The translations under genes were made by a program, and so were the position numbers. Below the pieces are notes generated by a model. That model had not been told where the DNA came from. It did not search any database and saw only the letters and a list, made by a program, of their open reading frames with translations. A DNA stretch of 64,000 nucleotides from Odobenus rosmarus divergens (Eukaryota; Chordata; Mammalia; Carnivora; Odobenidae), in the NCBI RefSeq assembly GCF_000321225.1, contig NW_004450287.1, positions 3,164,265 through 3,228,264 of the forward strand, given 5' to 3'. This document shows, piece by piece, positions 22,631-33,712 of the stretch. Within the stretch, counting starts at the first letter, position 1. The number at the start of each line of letters is the position of its first letter.

Positions 22631-24400
22631 GACATCCACAAATCAATCAATGTGATACAATACATTAATAAAAGAAAGAACAAGAACCATATGATCCTCT
22701 CAATAGATGCAGAAAAAGCATTTGACAAAGTACAGCATCCTTTCTTGATCAAAACTCTTCAGTGTAGGGATAGAGGGTACATACCTCAATATCATAAAAG
22801 CCATCTATGAGAAACCCACAGTGAATATCATTCTCAATGGGGAAAAACTGAGAACTTTCCCCCTAAGGTCAGGAACACGGCAGGGATGTCCACTATCACC
22901 ACTGCTATTCAACATAGAACTAGAAGTCCTAGCCACAGCAATCAACAACAAAAAGAAGTAAAAGGCATCCGAATCAGCAAAGAAGAAGTCCAAGTCTCAC
23001 TCTTTGCAGACGATATGATACTGTATGTGGAAAACCCAAAAGACTCCACCCCAAAACTGCTAGAACTCATAGAGGAGTTCAGTAAAGTGGCAGGATATAA
23101 AATCAATGCACAGAAATCAGTGGCATTCCTATACACCAACAACCACACAAAAGAGAGAGAAATTAAGGAGTCAATCCCATTTACAATTGCACCCAAAACC
23201 GTAAGATACCTAGGAATAAATCTAACCAAAGAGGCAAAGAATCTGTACTCAGAAAACTATAAAATACTCATGAAAGAAATTGAGGAAGACACAAAGAAAT
23301 GGAAAAACGTTCCATGCTCATGGATTGGAAGAACAAGTATTATGAAGATGTCAATGCTACCCAGAGCAATTTACACATTCAATGCAATCCCTATCAAAAT
23401 ACCATCCACTTTTTTGAAAGAAATGGAGCAAATAATCCTAAAATTTGTATGGAACCAGAAAAGACCTCGAATAGCCAGAGGAATGTTGAAAAAGAAAACC
23501 AAAGCTGGCGGCATCACAATTCCAGACTTCCAGCTCTATTACAAAGCTGTCATCATCAAGACAGTATGATACTGGCACAGAAACAGACACATAGATCAAT
23601 GGAACAAAATAGAGAGCCCAGAAATGGACCCTCAACTCTATGGTCAACTAATCTTCGACAAAGCAGGAGAGAATGTCCAAAGGAAAAAAGACAGTCTCTT
23701 CCACAAATGGTGTTGGGAAAATTGGACAGCCACATGAAGAAGAATGACACTGGACCATTTCCTTACACCACACACAAAAATAGACTCCAAATGGTTGAAA
23801 GACCTAAATGTGAGACAGGAATCCATCAACGTCCTAAAGGAGAACACAGGCAGCAACCTCTTCAACCTCAGCCGCAGCAACTTCTTCCTAGAAACATCAC
23901 CAAAGGCAAGGGAAGCAAGGGCAAAAATGAACTATTGGGATTTCATCAAGATAAAAAGCTTTTGCATGGCAAAAGAAACAGTCCACAAAACCAAAAGACA
24001 ACCGACAGAATGGGAGAAGATATTTGCAAATGACATATCAGATAGAGGGCTAGTATCCAAAATCTATAAAGAGCTTAACAAACTCAACACCCAAAGAACA
24101 AATGATCCTATCAAGAAATGGGCAGAAGACATGAACAGACATTTTTCCAAAGAAGACATCCAAATGACCAACAGACACATGAAAAAGTGCTCAAAAATCA
24201 CTCAGCATCAGGGAAATCCATATCAAAACCTCAGTGAGATATACCACCTCACACCAGTCAGAATGGCTAAAATTAACAAGTCAGGAAATGACAGATGTTG
24301 GCGGGGATGCGGAGAGAGGGGAACCCTCCTACAGTGTTGGTGGGAATGTAAGCTGGGCAGCCACTCTGGAAAACAATATGGAGGTTCTTCAAAAAGTTGA
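22631..24400 (+). pseudogene. LINE-1 ORF2 RT palm to C-terminus (sense segment), broken
   Basis: Begins '[34 protein letters not shown]', is frameshifted after 'LIKTLQ', is open again from about 22886 with '[12 protein letters not shown]' (canonical FADD box), '[10 protein letters not shown]' and '[19 protein letters not shown]', hits an in-frame stop (TGA) at 23567 where L1 has Trp, and hits another TGA near 23736. It then runs from 23744 through '[19 protein letters not shown]' to 'GGSSKS' at 24400, with a local shift near '[10 protein letters not shown]'. Multiple lesions: dead. Confidence 0.95.
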
Positions 24401-24734
24401 AAATAGAACTACCATTGGACCCAGCAATTTCACTACTGGGTATTTACCCTAAAGATACAAATGTAGGGATCTGAAGGGGTACATGCACCCCTATGTTTAT
24501 AGCAGAAATGTCCACAATAGCCAAACTATGGAAAGAGCCAAGATGTCCATCGACAGATGAATGGATAAAGAAGAGGTGATATATATATACAATGGAACAT
24601 TATGCAGCCATCAAAAGGAATGAAATCTTGCCATTTGCAACGATGTGAATGGAACTGGAGGGTATTATGCTGAGCAAAATAAGTCAATCATAGAAAGATA
24701 TGCATCATATAATCTCACTGATATGAGGCATTCT

Positions 24735-25188
24735 TAATCTCAGGAAACAAACTGAGGGTGGCTGGAGTGGTGCGGGGTTGGAGGGATGGGGTGGCTGGGT
24801 GATAGACATTGGGGAGGGTATGTGCTATGGTGAGCCCTGTGAATTGTGTGGGCCTGTTGAATCACAGACCTGTACCTCTGAAACAAATAATACATTATAT
24901 GTTAAAAAAAAGAAGATAGTAGGAAGGGAAAAATGAAGGGGGGGAATCAGAGGGGGAGACAAACCATGAGAGACTATGGACTCTGAGAAAAAAACTGAGG
25001 GTTCTAGAGGGGAGGGGGATGGGGGGATGCGTTAGCCTGGTGATGGGTATTAAAGAGGGCATGTATTGAATGGAGCACTGGGTTTATACACAAACAATGA
25101 ATCATGGAACACTACATCAAAACTAATGATGTAATGTATGGTGATTAACATAACATAATAAATTAAAATTTAAAAAAATTTTAAAAAA
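24735..25188 (+). repeat. LINE-1 3' UTR with two related modules
   Basis: Module 1 (about 24740-24905) has 'aaactgagggtggctgg ... cctctgaaacaaataatac'. Module 2 (about 24950-25188) has 'gagacaaaccatgagagac', a second 'aaaaaactgagggttctaga' and 'ggaacactacatcaaaact', then the AT-rich end. Both carry the 'actgagggt ... ggatggg ... gggtgat/ggtgatggg' series, so the 3' UTR is internally duplicated. Only one module is seen in the L1 at 1-645. Confidence 0.8.
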
Positions 25189-25206
25189 AGAAAGATGTCA
25201 GTTAAA

Positions 25207-25845
25207 AATTTGGAAACTTGTTGGAGAAATAGATCCTAAATAAGGAAAGCAGAATGGCTGGAATGAAACCTGTGGTTTCTGGATTGGAGTCAGTGGTATC
25301 AGTATGAACTTACTGTTTTTAAATACAAATGCAGAGAAATAGACTCATAAATACATATAGATATGTGTATTAGCATGAGGCATTGTTCATGTCCATATTC
25401 GCTAGGTGAAAGCAATCATACCTCAGTAGTGATAAGCACACTTAACACCAAGAACATAGTTTCTAAATATGATTCTTCAATAAAAGGAGTTGAGTTTCCT
25501 TGGAGAAGTGATTGATTTTAGGGCTGGGCAAGGAAAATGCAAAATGGACTCGAGCAATTTGTGGTGCCAGAAAATAAGGAAATGGACATATGAAAAAATA
25601 TGGCATATCAGAAGTGCACTAGAGCTGACCTTAGAGTTCCCAAGGGCCAAAACTGGAAAAATAAATAGGTATAGTGTTGGATTTTAAACCCCCATTTGAG
25701 ATAAACATCTGTGAGCCTATACTAGATAAATAACTGAATAAAGAACTAAGTAGGGAAGAAGTAAGTCTTCCTTATGAAAAACTCCATTTAACAAATGTAG
25801 ATTCAATGAGTGAAATAGAAAATTACTATTACCATACCACAGTCA
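25207..25845. other. intergenic, no recognised feature
   Basis: Unique AT-rich sequence to the right of the inverted L1. Confidence 0.4.
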
Positions 25846-25849
25846 AAAT

Positions 25850-26535
25850 GGCTGCAGGCAGTATCTTCCAACGGATGCTAAAATGTGTAAATTGAAACAA
25901 TATTTGCATAGTCTCAAAGTAATTCCTTCAAAATATGTAGTAATTATATTTTTAGGAATAGTAAGATCAAATGGATAATTCTGATAGACACCATTAGTAG
26001 CCAGTTGATTAAGGTTAAGATCATCAGTAACATAAATAAACATCATGCATCGTCTGATACAATATGCTGAACAGAGCATATGACTGCTCTACTATTCTTT
26101 CCAAAAAAATCCATTACCGCCATCTAATTTTGAGAAAAACATTAGAAAAACCAAAATGGGTGATAATTACAAAAAATAACTGACCAGTACCCTTCAAGAA
26201 TGTAAAGCGCAAGAAAGATAAGGAAAGACTATAAAGTGTTGCTGATTAGAGAACACTTAGGACATATGACAAACTGAGAAAAATGTGGAATCTTGGGTTG
26301 GCTCATAGAATAGAAAAAAATACATGAATGTGAAAATCACTGAAATTTAGTTTAGTTTGTGGTTTAGTAAACAGCGTTGTGTCAGTGTTAACTCCTTATA
26401 TTCTATAAATATTTTTGTTATATAAGATACTAGTCTAAGCAGAAACTGGGAGAAAAGCTTATATATACCCTCTGCACTATTTTTGCACCTTTTCTATAAA
26501 TTCAAATTTATCTCAAACATAAAAAGAAATAGCTA
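25850..26535 (+). mobile_element. old LINE-1 3' UTR-like repeat (L1M-type)
   Basis: The right two-thirds (from about 26080) shows 'aactgaccagtacccttcaag', 'gcaagaaagataaggaaag', 'gaaactgggagaaaagc', 'cctctgcactatttttgcacc' and 'ttctataaattcaaatttatctc ... aaaaag', the terminal order of a common old mammalian repeat that I associate with L1M 3' ends. The left third is uncertain. Confidence 0.55.
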
Positions 26536-28639
26536 AGTAGAGCAATAACTAAGGGAAAATAATGGCTTAGAACAATGGGGTATCTCACTGATACTCTCTC
26601 TCCAAAAAGTCTTAACAACTACAGAACTTTTCTAAAACTGCCCTTTATTTTGCCCAAACTTTTCTAACAAAAATGGAATGCCCTTAAAATGAAATAATCT
26701 GACTCTTTTGGGAATCTAAATTAAAATGAAGAGATTTATAAACATTATCTATTGGTGGCTATAATAGCCTGTTACAGTATAATTAACTTGAATATTGCAG
26801 ATCATTAATAAGGAAGGTGGCAAAGAGACAAGGACTTTCACGTATAAGCTGATAGATACACAGAAGAATCACTGTGTCAATTGAAATTACTGTAGTGTGG
26901 GTATGCAGAACAGAGTCTAGCAATTCTTTCATAAGGGTATTTGGCAGATGGACTCATAGTGCATGTGTGTTATGCAGGAGATATTCTGTTAATAGACCAA
27001 TAGTTCCAACAGCCGACACGTTCCGGAGACATAATGGTCCATCATATCAATGATCAGTGACCTTAAAGGCTATAAATACACTGTAACTGTCTTTTGTGTC
27101 AAGAATGTGCAAGCTAAAAGGTGCCCAAGAACCATAACTTGCAATGGTACAGTCCCTAAATATGACTCTACGTGATGGACTGTGACTGCTGAGAATGAGC
27201 CGTCATCGTCTACTGGATTGGTAATCGGCATTGTTAATATTCATAGGAGTTGCACAGCAAAATCCTCCATATATGCCAGTAAAGGAAAAATACACCCTTT
27301 GACCTCCATTTGTCCAGGATAATTTAAAGAAATGTCAACCACCATATTTTGAAATACTGTTATGGAGGTTTATCAGTAATGTCTGTATTAAAGGAGAAAA
27401 AATGAATTTTAGAAACTCTTTAATAGACTAAAGAAAATTTATCTTGAAATATTTCTTGCTTACTTGATTATTCCCACAATATTTCATCATCCTAAACTTG
27501 GCAATTTCCGGAGTAGTTTTTTCAATTTCCTGTCAAAATTAGGAGCACATCATCCTTTTATTTACACATTTAGTAATAAAAATGAAAAAAAATTATGGTA
27601 ACCTTGCTGAATAAGAGCATCTTTTGTCTCAATTATTTGCTTATATTTTCCTTTAATACCTAGAAAAATCACCTCAGTCTTCTCTTTTTATTTGCATACC
27701 CAGAATTTTTTCCTCCCCGTGGGCACATTAACATTATTTCAGAATTCCATTCCATCTGCTATATTCACTTGTTTAATCTGTCCTCGAGTTAACAGGGAAG
27801 AGCTAACAGGATACGAGCTTGGTACTAAAAAGTAGTTCATTCCATTGTTTTGAACTCTTATAGACACACATACACATACACATGCTTATTGTGGTAGTAA
27901 TCATGGATGTAAATGACTGATATTTTCAGAAACACTAAGATTAGTTATCAGAGTGATCCTAAGAATGAGGCATTGTGAAGTACCTGGATCTCAACTGAAT
28001 ATATTTAAAAAAAATACTCTTTTTCTTTTCTAGTGAGCTCTTTAACTTGAATTACCCCAAAATTACTATAATTTGTTGATACCATAAAAAATGTGAATTG
28101 GTAGCACCCATGAAAACATGGGAAAAATAATAGATAAAATAACAGAATAGGCGATAACTTAATAATAACAAGGTATAGGACAAAATCTTTAGCAGATATG
28201 AAAATAATTGCAAAGTAAAAATGAAAAAAAACTTTTTTAATGCAGTATTGCATTAAATAATTAATTTTTATGGAAGGAAAAATTGCTTTCATCAGCTTAC
28301 CCTTCTAAATGATTAAATGTAACATCACATTATAAGCCTGCTTTTAGTAATATGGTAAAAGCCATTTTGACCACCACCCCCTGATAAATAATTTAATGAT
28401 ATTTACCTAAAAATATGTGTTGTGCATGCTAAATTGGATGTTAAAACTCCAGGCCATTTGTGGAGTCAATAGTACACAAACTGCATCTTTGACTCTGAAT
28501 AATATGTAGGAAAACACCAAACATTTGTCAAGATGACAAATACAAATGTCCTTTAAGTCATTGGAAAGTACTAAAGAGAATTTATAAGAATGATGCTATA
28601 AAATACAGTTTCTTTAATGATTTGAGTTACTTTAAGTTG
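26536..28639. other. intergenic, unique
   Basis: About 2.1 kb without a recognised mobile element. The part 26860-27260 is less AT-rich than its surroundings and has several CpGs (for example 'ccgacacgttccgg'). No open frame or exon signature supports a gene. Confidence 0.45.
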
Positions 28640-28775
28640 GTGTAAATAAAAGAACTCTGGATTTAGAATTGAAAGATCTGGGTTTGAATGCCAACTCTAA
28701 TAATTATTAACTATATGATATAGAGAATATTAAATTGTTCTTTTAAAGTCTGTGTCCTTGTCTGGGGTAGAATTC
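28640..28775 (+). mobile_element. MIR fragment
   Basis: 'aactctggatttagaattga', 'gatctgggtttgaatgccaa' and 'ctctaataattattaactat' match the order of the 5' half and core region of a MIR SINE. Diverged. Confidence 0.65.
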
Positions 28776-28849
28776 AATAGTGTTTGTGAACACACATCCA
28801 CACTATACTATAGAGGACTTTACTAGTATATAGCATTATTATTATTTTC

Positions 28850-29895
28850 ACCGAATTATTTTTTATGTAAAGTATAATTCAGACTTTCGTGTGTACAATT
28901 CTGCTTGTTTTGGTGAATGCATAGAGTCATATATCCACCACTACAGTCATGGATATAGAATAGTCCCATAAACTCAAATATTTCCTTGTTTTGTCCCTTT
29001 GTAGTCACCCCCTTGGCTCTACCACCAGACCCTGTTAACCACTGATTTGTTTTCATTTTATTGTTCACCTTTTCCAGATGTCGTATAGATGGAATCAAAT
29101 AATATTAGTAAATTGAGTATGATTTCTTCCATTTATCAAAATGCATTTGAGGTCCAGCCATTTTTTTTTTTCATGAATCAATAGCATGTTCTTTATTCTT
29201 CCTCAGTGGTATTCCAAGTCTTCCAAAGAATGTATATACCAGAGTTTGTTTATTCGTTCACCAGTTGAAGGACATCTGAGCTGTTTCCAGTTTGGGGATT
29301 TTAAGTAAAGATGCCATAAACATTAATATATAGGATTTGAGTTAATGTAAGTTTTCATTTCTTTGGACTAAATATCTAGGAGTGTGGTAGTTTTATTAAG
29401 TATGTTTAATTTGTAAAACACGGCTGAACATCTGTTTTCCAAAATGTCTCCACCAGTTTGCATTCCCAATAGCAGTGTATGAATGTTGCTCTGTATCCTC
29501 TCCAGCACTTGGTATTGTCAGGTGTTTTGGGTGGGGCATGCATGACATTTAATAGGTGTGCATGGTATATAGTATTGTGGTTTTAATTTGCATTTCCCTA
29601 AAAGTGAATGGTGCTGATTATCTTTTCATATGCTTATTTGCCATCCAGATATCTTCTTTGCTGAAGTTTCTACTTAAATCTTTTGCCCATATATTTATTG
29701 GGTTATATGTTTCATTCCTGCTGAGTTTTGAGGGTTCCCAAAAATTCTAGATATGTTCTTTTTCAAGAATATGGCTGGCAAATATATTCTTCCTTTCAAT
29801 AGTATTTTTGTTTTTCTGTTTTTGTATTAAGAAAACTTTTAATTTTGATGAAGTTTATTTTTTGTCCCTTATAGTTACTGCTTTCATCCCCTTGA
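28850..29895 (-). mobile_element. ancient LINE-1 (L1M-type), antisense
   Basis: The order 'tatccaccactacagtcatgg', 'ccccttggctctaccacca', 'ggtattccaagtcttcc', 'tgcattcccaatagcagtgt', 'catatgcttatttgccatc' and 'ttaattttgatgaagttta' is the reverse complement of an old L1 3' UTR and C-terminal ORF2. Eroded. Confidence 0.8.
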
Positions 29896-30158
29896 CATTC
29901 ATTCCGTAAGAGATAGCCTGTGCCTCCCACTCTCCTTCACCCATTTGCCCATATCCCTGCCTCCCTACCCTCTAGTACCTGCCAGTTTGTTCTCTGTCTT
30001 TATGGGTCTGTTTCTGATTTTGTTTGTTTTGTTTTGTTTTAGATTTTACATGTAAGTGAAATCATATGGCATTTGTCTCTCTCGGTCTGACTTATTTCAG
30101 GTAGCATAATAACCTCTAGGTCCACCCACGTGTTGGAAATAGTAAGATCTCATTTTTT

Positions 30159-30965
30159 TTAAAGATTTTATTTATTTATTTGAGAGAGAGAGAATGAGAG
30201 ACAGAGAGCACAAGAGGGAAGAGGGTCAGAGGGAGAAGCAGACTCCCCNNNNNNNNNNNNNNNNNNNNNNNNNNNNNNNNNNNNNNNNNNNNNNNNNNNN
30301 NNNNNNNNNNNNNNNNNNNNNNNNNNNNNNNNNNNNNNNNNNNNNNNNNNNNNNNNNNNNNNNNNNNNNNNNNNNNNNNNNNNNNNNNNNNNNNNNNNNN
30401 NNNNNNNNNNNNNNNNNNNNNNNNNNNNNNNNNNNNNNNNNNNNNNNNNNNNNNNNNNNNNNNNNNNNNNNNNNNNNNNNNNNNNNNNNNNNNNNNNNNN
30501 NNNNNNNNNNNNNNNNNNNNNNNNNNNNNNNNNNNNNNNNNNNNNNNNNNNNNNNNNNNNNNNNNNNNNNNNNNNNNNNNNNNNNNNNNNNNNNNNNNNN
30601 NNNNNNNNNNNNNNNNNNNNNNNNNNNNNNNNNNNNNNNNNNNNNNNNNNNNNNNNNNNNNNNNNNNNNNNNNNNNNNNNNNNNNNNNNNNNNNNNNNNN
30701 NNNNNNNNNNNNNNNNNNNNNNNNNNNNNNNNNNNNNNNNNNNNNNNNNNNNNNNNNNNNNNNNNNNNNNNNNNNNNNNNNNNNNNNNNNNNNNNNNNNN
30801 NNNNNNNNNNNNNNNNNNNNNNNNNNNNNNNNNNNNNNNNNNNNNNNNNNNNNNNNNNNNNNNNNNGCTGAGCAGGGAGCCCGATGTGGGACTCGATCCC
30901 GGGACTCCAGGATCATGACCTGAGCCGAAGGCAGTCGCTCAACCAACTGAGCCACCCAGGCACCC
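30159..30965 (-). mobile_element. SINEC, antisense, containing an assembly gap
   Basis: The left 90 bp run from the T-rich tail to 'ggagaagcagactcccc'; the right 99 bp run from 'gctgagcagggagcccgatg' to 'gccacccaggcaccc'. Target-site duplication gtaagatctcatttttt is perfect (30142-30158 and 30966-30982). The two pieces together are 189 bp, a complete SINE. Confidence 0.94.
30249..30866. other. assembly gap, 618 N
   Basis: Unknown bases lying wholly inside a SINE. Flanking SINE sequence reads as continuous across the gap. Confidence 0.99.
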
Positions 30966-31000
30966 GTAAGATCTCATTTTTTTATGGCTGAGTAGTATTC

Positions 31001-31032
31001 ATACACACACACACAGACACACACACACCCCA
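31001..31032. repeat. (CA)n microsatellite in the L1
   Basis: Impure CA run with one GA interruption. It sits where the L1 has a TATACA-rich stretch, so it probably expanded from that. Confidence 0.9.
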
Positions 31033-31198
31033 CATCTTCTTTATCTATTCATCTATCAGTGGACACTTATGTTGCTTCCATATATCTTGCTATTATAAAC
31101 AATGTTGCAATAAACATAAGGGTGCATAGCTTTTCAAATTAGTGTTTTCATTTTCTTTGGGTAAATGCCCAGTAGAATTATTTGATTATATAGTATTT

Positions 31199-31386
31199 TT
31201 AAAGATTCTTATTTATTTATTTGAAAGAGAGAATGAGAGATAGAGAGCACGAGAGCGAAGAGGGTCAGAGGGAGAAGCCGACTCCCTGCTGAGCAGGGAG
31301 CCCGATGTGGGACTTGATCCTGGGACTCCAGGATCATGACCTGAGCCCAAGGCAGTCGCTTAACCAACTGAGCCACCCAGGCGCCC
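31199..31386 (-). mobile_element. SINEC, antisense
   Basis: Complete SINE with a perfect 16-bp target-site duplication, tgattatatagtattt (31183-31198 and 31387-31402). Very similar to the SINE at 30159-30965, including the unusual 'agagggtcagagggagaagc' block. Confidence 0.96.
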
Positions 31387-32609
31387 TGATTATATAGTAT
31401 TTATATTTTTAATTTTTTGAGGAATCTCCATACTGTTTTCCACCATGACTGCACTACTTTATGTTCTCATCCAAGTTGCACAAGGGTTCTTCTTTCTCCA
31501 TATCCTGGCCACCACTTGTTATTTCTTATCTTTTTGATACTAGCCATTCTGACTGGTGTGAGGTGATATCTCATTGTGGTTTTGATTTGCATTTTTTTGA
31601 TAATTAGTGATGTTGAGCAGTTTTTCACGTGTTTGTTGGCTATCTGTATATCTTCTTTGGAAAAATATCTATTCAAGTTCTCTGCCCATTTTTAATTGGA
31701 TTATTTGGGCTTTTTGGTGTTGAGTTGTGTAAGTTCTGTACATATTTTGGGTATTAACTCCTTATTAGATACAGCATTTGCAAATATCATTTATCATTCA
31801 GTAGGTTGCCTTTTTTGTTTTATTGTTGGATTCCTTCACTGTGCAAAAGCTTTAAAACTTTTTATTTTGGTGTAGACTCAGTAGTTTACTTTTGCTTTTG
31901 TTTCCCTTGTCTGAAGAGATATATCTAGAAATGTGTTGCTAAGGCCAATGTCAAAGAAGTTACTACCTATATTTTCTTCTGAGTTTAAGTCTCACATTTA
32001 GGTCTTTAATTTATTTTGAGTTTATTTTTGGATATGGTATAAGAAAGTGGGCCAGTTTCATTTTTTTTACATTTAGCTGTTCCGATTACCCAGCACCATT
32101 TACTGAAAAGACTATCTTTTCTCCACTATATGTTCTTGCCTCCTTTGTTAAAGATTAATTGACCATATAAGCGTGGGTTTGATTCTGGGCTCTTTATTCT
32201 GTTCCATTGATCCATGTGTCTGTTTTTGTGCCACTACCATACTGTTTTGATTACTACAGCTTTATAGTATATCTTGAAATCTGAAATTGTGATACTTCCA
32301 GCCTTGGTCGTCTTCTCAAGATTCCTTTGGCTATTCAGGGTCTTTTGTGGTTCCATATAAAGTTTAGGACTATTTGCTCTAGTTCTGTGAAAAATGCTAT
32401 TGGCATTTTTATAAAGATTGTATTCAATTTGTAGATTGCTTTGGGTAGTATGGACATTTTAACAGTACTAATTCCTCCAATCCATGAGCATGGTATATCT
32501 TTCCATTTGTTTGTCATCTTCAGTTGCTTTCATCTGTGTTTCTTGTTGTTACCATTAAAATTTCCTTTTTCTTTTTTAAGTTTACTGATTTAGTCTTATT
32601 TTTCTAGTT

Positions 32610-32757
32610 ATTTTTAATTAATTAATTAATTATTTTTAAGTAGGCTCCATGCTCAGCATGGAGCCCAGTGTGGGGTTTGAACTCACGAATCTGAGATCAA
32701 GACCCAAGCTAAGATCAAGAATTGGACCCTTAAGCAACTGAGCCACCCAGGCGCCCC
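32610..32757 (-). mobile_element. short variant SINEC, antisense
   Basis: Differs from the others: T-rich end with AATTAATTAATTAATTA, then 'taggctccatgctcagcatg' and 'gtttgaactcacgaatctgag' without the GAGAGA tract, ending 'gagccacccaggcgcccc'. Perfect 16-bp target-site duplication tcttatttttctagtt at 32594-32609 and 32758-32773. A distinct, shorter subfamily. Confidence 0.94.
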
Positions 32758-32773
32758 TCTTATTTTTCTAGTT

Positions 32774-33595
32774 TTTAAAATGTAATTTTTGATTAGTCTT
32801 TTGAGAACTTTCTATTTTTCTAAAATTTCTTTTATGCTCTAAATTTATCTCTAAGCATAACTTCAGCTGCATCTTTCATTTTTATATGTATTTTTGTTTT
32901 CTTACACTTCAAATAATAATCTTCCATGAGACTTTTTGAATCATTTCAATTATGTTTTTTTTCTAAATATTTGAGATTTTAAAGATATCTTTCTGATAGT
33001 GATCTCTGGTTTTAATTCTATAGCGGTTCACTCAAGAACATACTTTGCAGGAGTTCTTTTAAATTCGTTAACTTGTCCTTTTGGCTCAGAATATGATATA
33101 TTGGTGACTATATCATGTTCACTTAAAAAAAATATGTATTTTTTTTCCTCTTGGTTGTAGAGTTCTATGACATCAGTTAAGTTAGTAGTGTTGTTCAGAT
33201 CATCTATATCTTTACTGATTTTCTGACTACTTGTTTTATTTATTATTGAGAAAAGAGTGTTGAAGACTCAAATTATATGTGGATTGCCTTGTCCTCTTTC
33301 TAGTTCTATTAATTTTTATTTCCTATCTTTTGAAGCTCTGTTTTTAGGTGAATAGATCTTGAGACTCAATCTATCTTTCTTGAGAATTAACCACTTGTCA
33401 TTATATAATGTCTGTCTTTATTCCTGATAATGCTCATTGTGCTGAAGTCTACTTTAGCTAATATTAATATAATTACTCCAGGATACTTTTTACTAGTTTT
33501 TGAAATATATATATATACCATTACTTTACTGTTAATTTATCAGTATCCTTAACATACTCTCCCTTAACTTCTTGATAAGTAAAAAAGAAAAATAA
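32774..33595 (-). mobile_element. ancient LINE-1 ORF2 (endonuclease part), antisense
   Basis: The order 'agagtgttgaagactcaaat', 'tctatctttcttgagaatta', 'tgctgaagtctactttagct' and 'aatattaatataattactcc' is that of antisense L1 ORF2, similar to 18.6-19.9 kb but independently eroded. The SINE at 32610-32757 lies at its left edge. Confidence 0.7.
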
Positions 33596-33599
33596 AAGA

Positions 33600-33712
33600 C
33601 ACAGTAATGCTGATTTTATAGATTTTTGTGAAAGTCAAATAAGATAATCCATGTAGTAATTACTTTGGTGGCTGGCATATAGATAATATTTATTTAATGT
33701 AGCTAATTTAAC
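33600..33712 (+). mobile_element. MIR 3' fragment
   Basis: 'gtgaaagtcaaataagataatcc', 'ggtggctggcatatagataat' and 'atttatttaatgtagct' fit the 3' half of a MIR-type SINE. Confidence 0.6.

Larger units (their letters stand above)
21148..25188. mobile_element. carnivore LINE-1 with 5' inversion (twin priming)
   Basis: 21148 to about 22630 holds L1 ORF2 in antisense (endonuclease to RT N-terminus); from about 22631 to 25188 ORF2 continues in sense with 3' UTR and A-rich end. The antisense part ends with the codons for QGWFN at 21148 and the sense part begins with [12 protein letters not shown], so the two pieces meet in the L1 consensus with essentially nothing lost. An 18-bp target-site duplication, agaaaggtatcagttaaa (21136-21153) versus agaaagatgtcagttaaa (25189-25206), brackets the whole unit, overlapping the L1 end by microhomology. 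This is the known twin-priming structure. Confidence 0.95.
29896..32558 (-). mobile_element. LINE-1, antisense, interrupted by two SINEs
   Basis: Starts with L1 3' UTR ('ctgtctttatgggtctgtttc', 'cctctaggtccacccacgtg'), passes into antisense ORF2 C-terminus and RT connection region (minus-strand peptides such as '[17 protein letters not shown]' and '[25 protein letters not shown]'), and ends near 32558. Split by SINEs at 30159-30965 and 31199-31386. Older than the 21-25 kb copy, with many stops. Interrupted-frame pieces lie at 31467-31676 and 32335-32517. Confidence 0.9.

Noticed and set aside
23299..24033. 244-aa plus-strand open frame overlapping L1 ORF2
   Set aside because: It is an alternative frame of the A-rich L1 ORF2 coding sequence, which has few stops. 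The residues show no L1 or other domain; the genuine ORF2 frame is the one with FADD and the [11 protein letters not shown] motif.
24900..25188. Second L1 insertion at the end of the 21-25 kb element
   Set aside because: No target-site duplication between the two 3' UTR modules; the outer duplication brackets the whole element, so it is one L1 with a two-module 3' UTR.
30176..30955. Long open frames spanning the second gap on both strands
   Set aside because: They are open only because N codons do not produce stops; the ends are SINE sequence.
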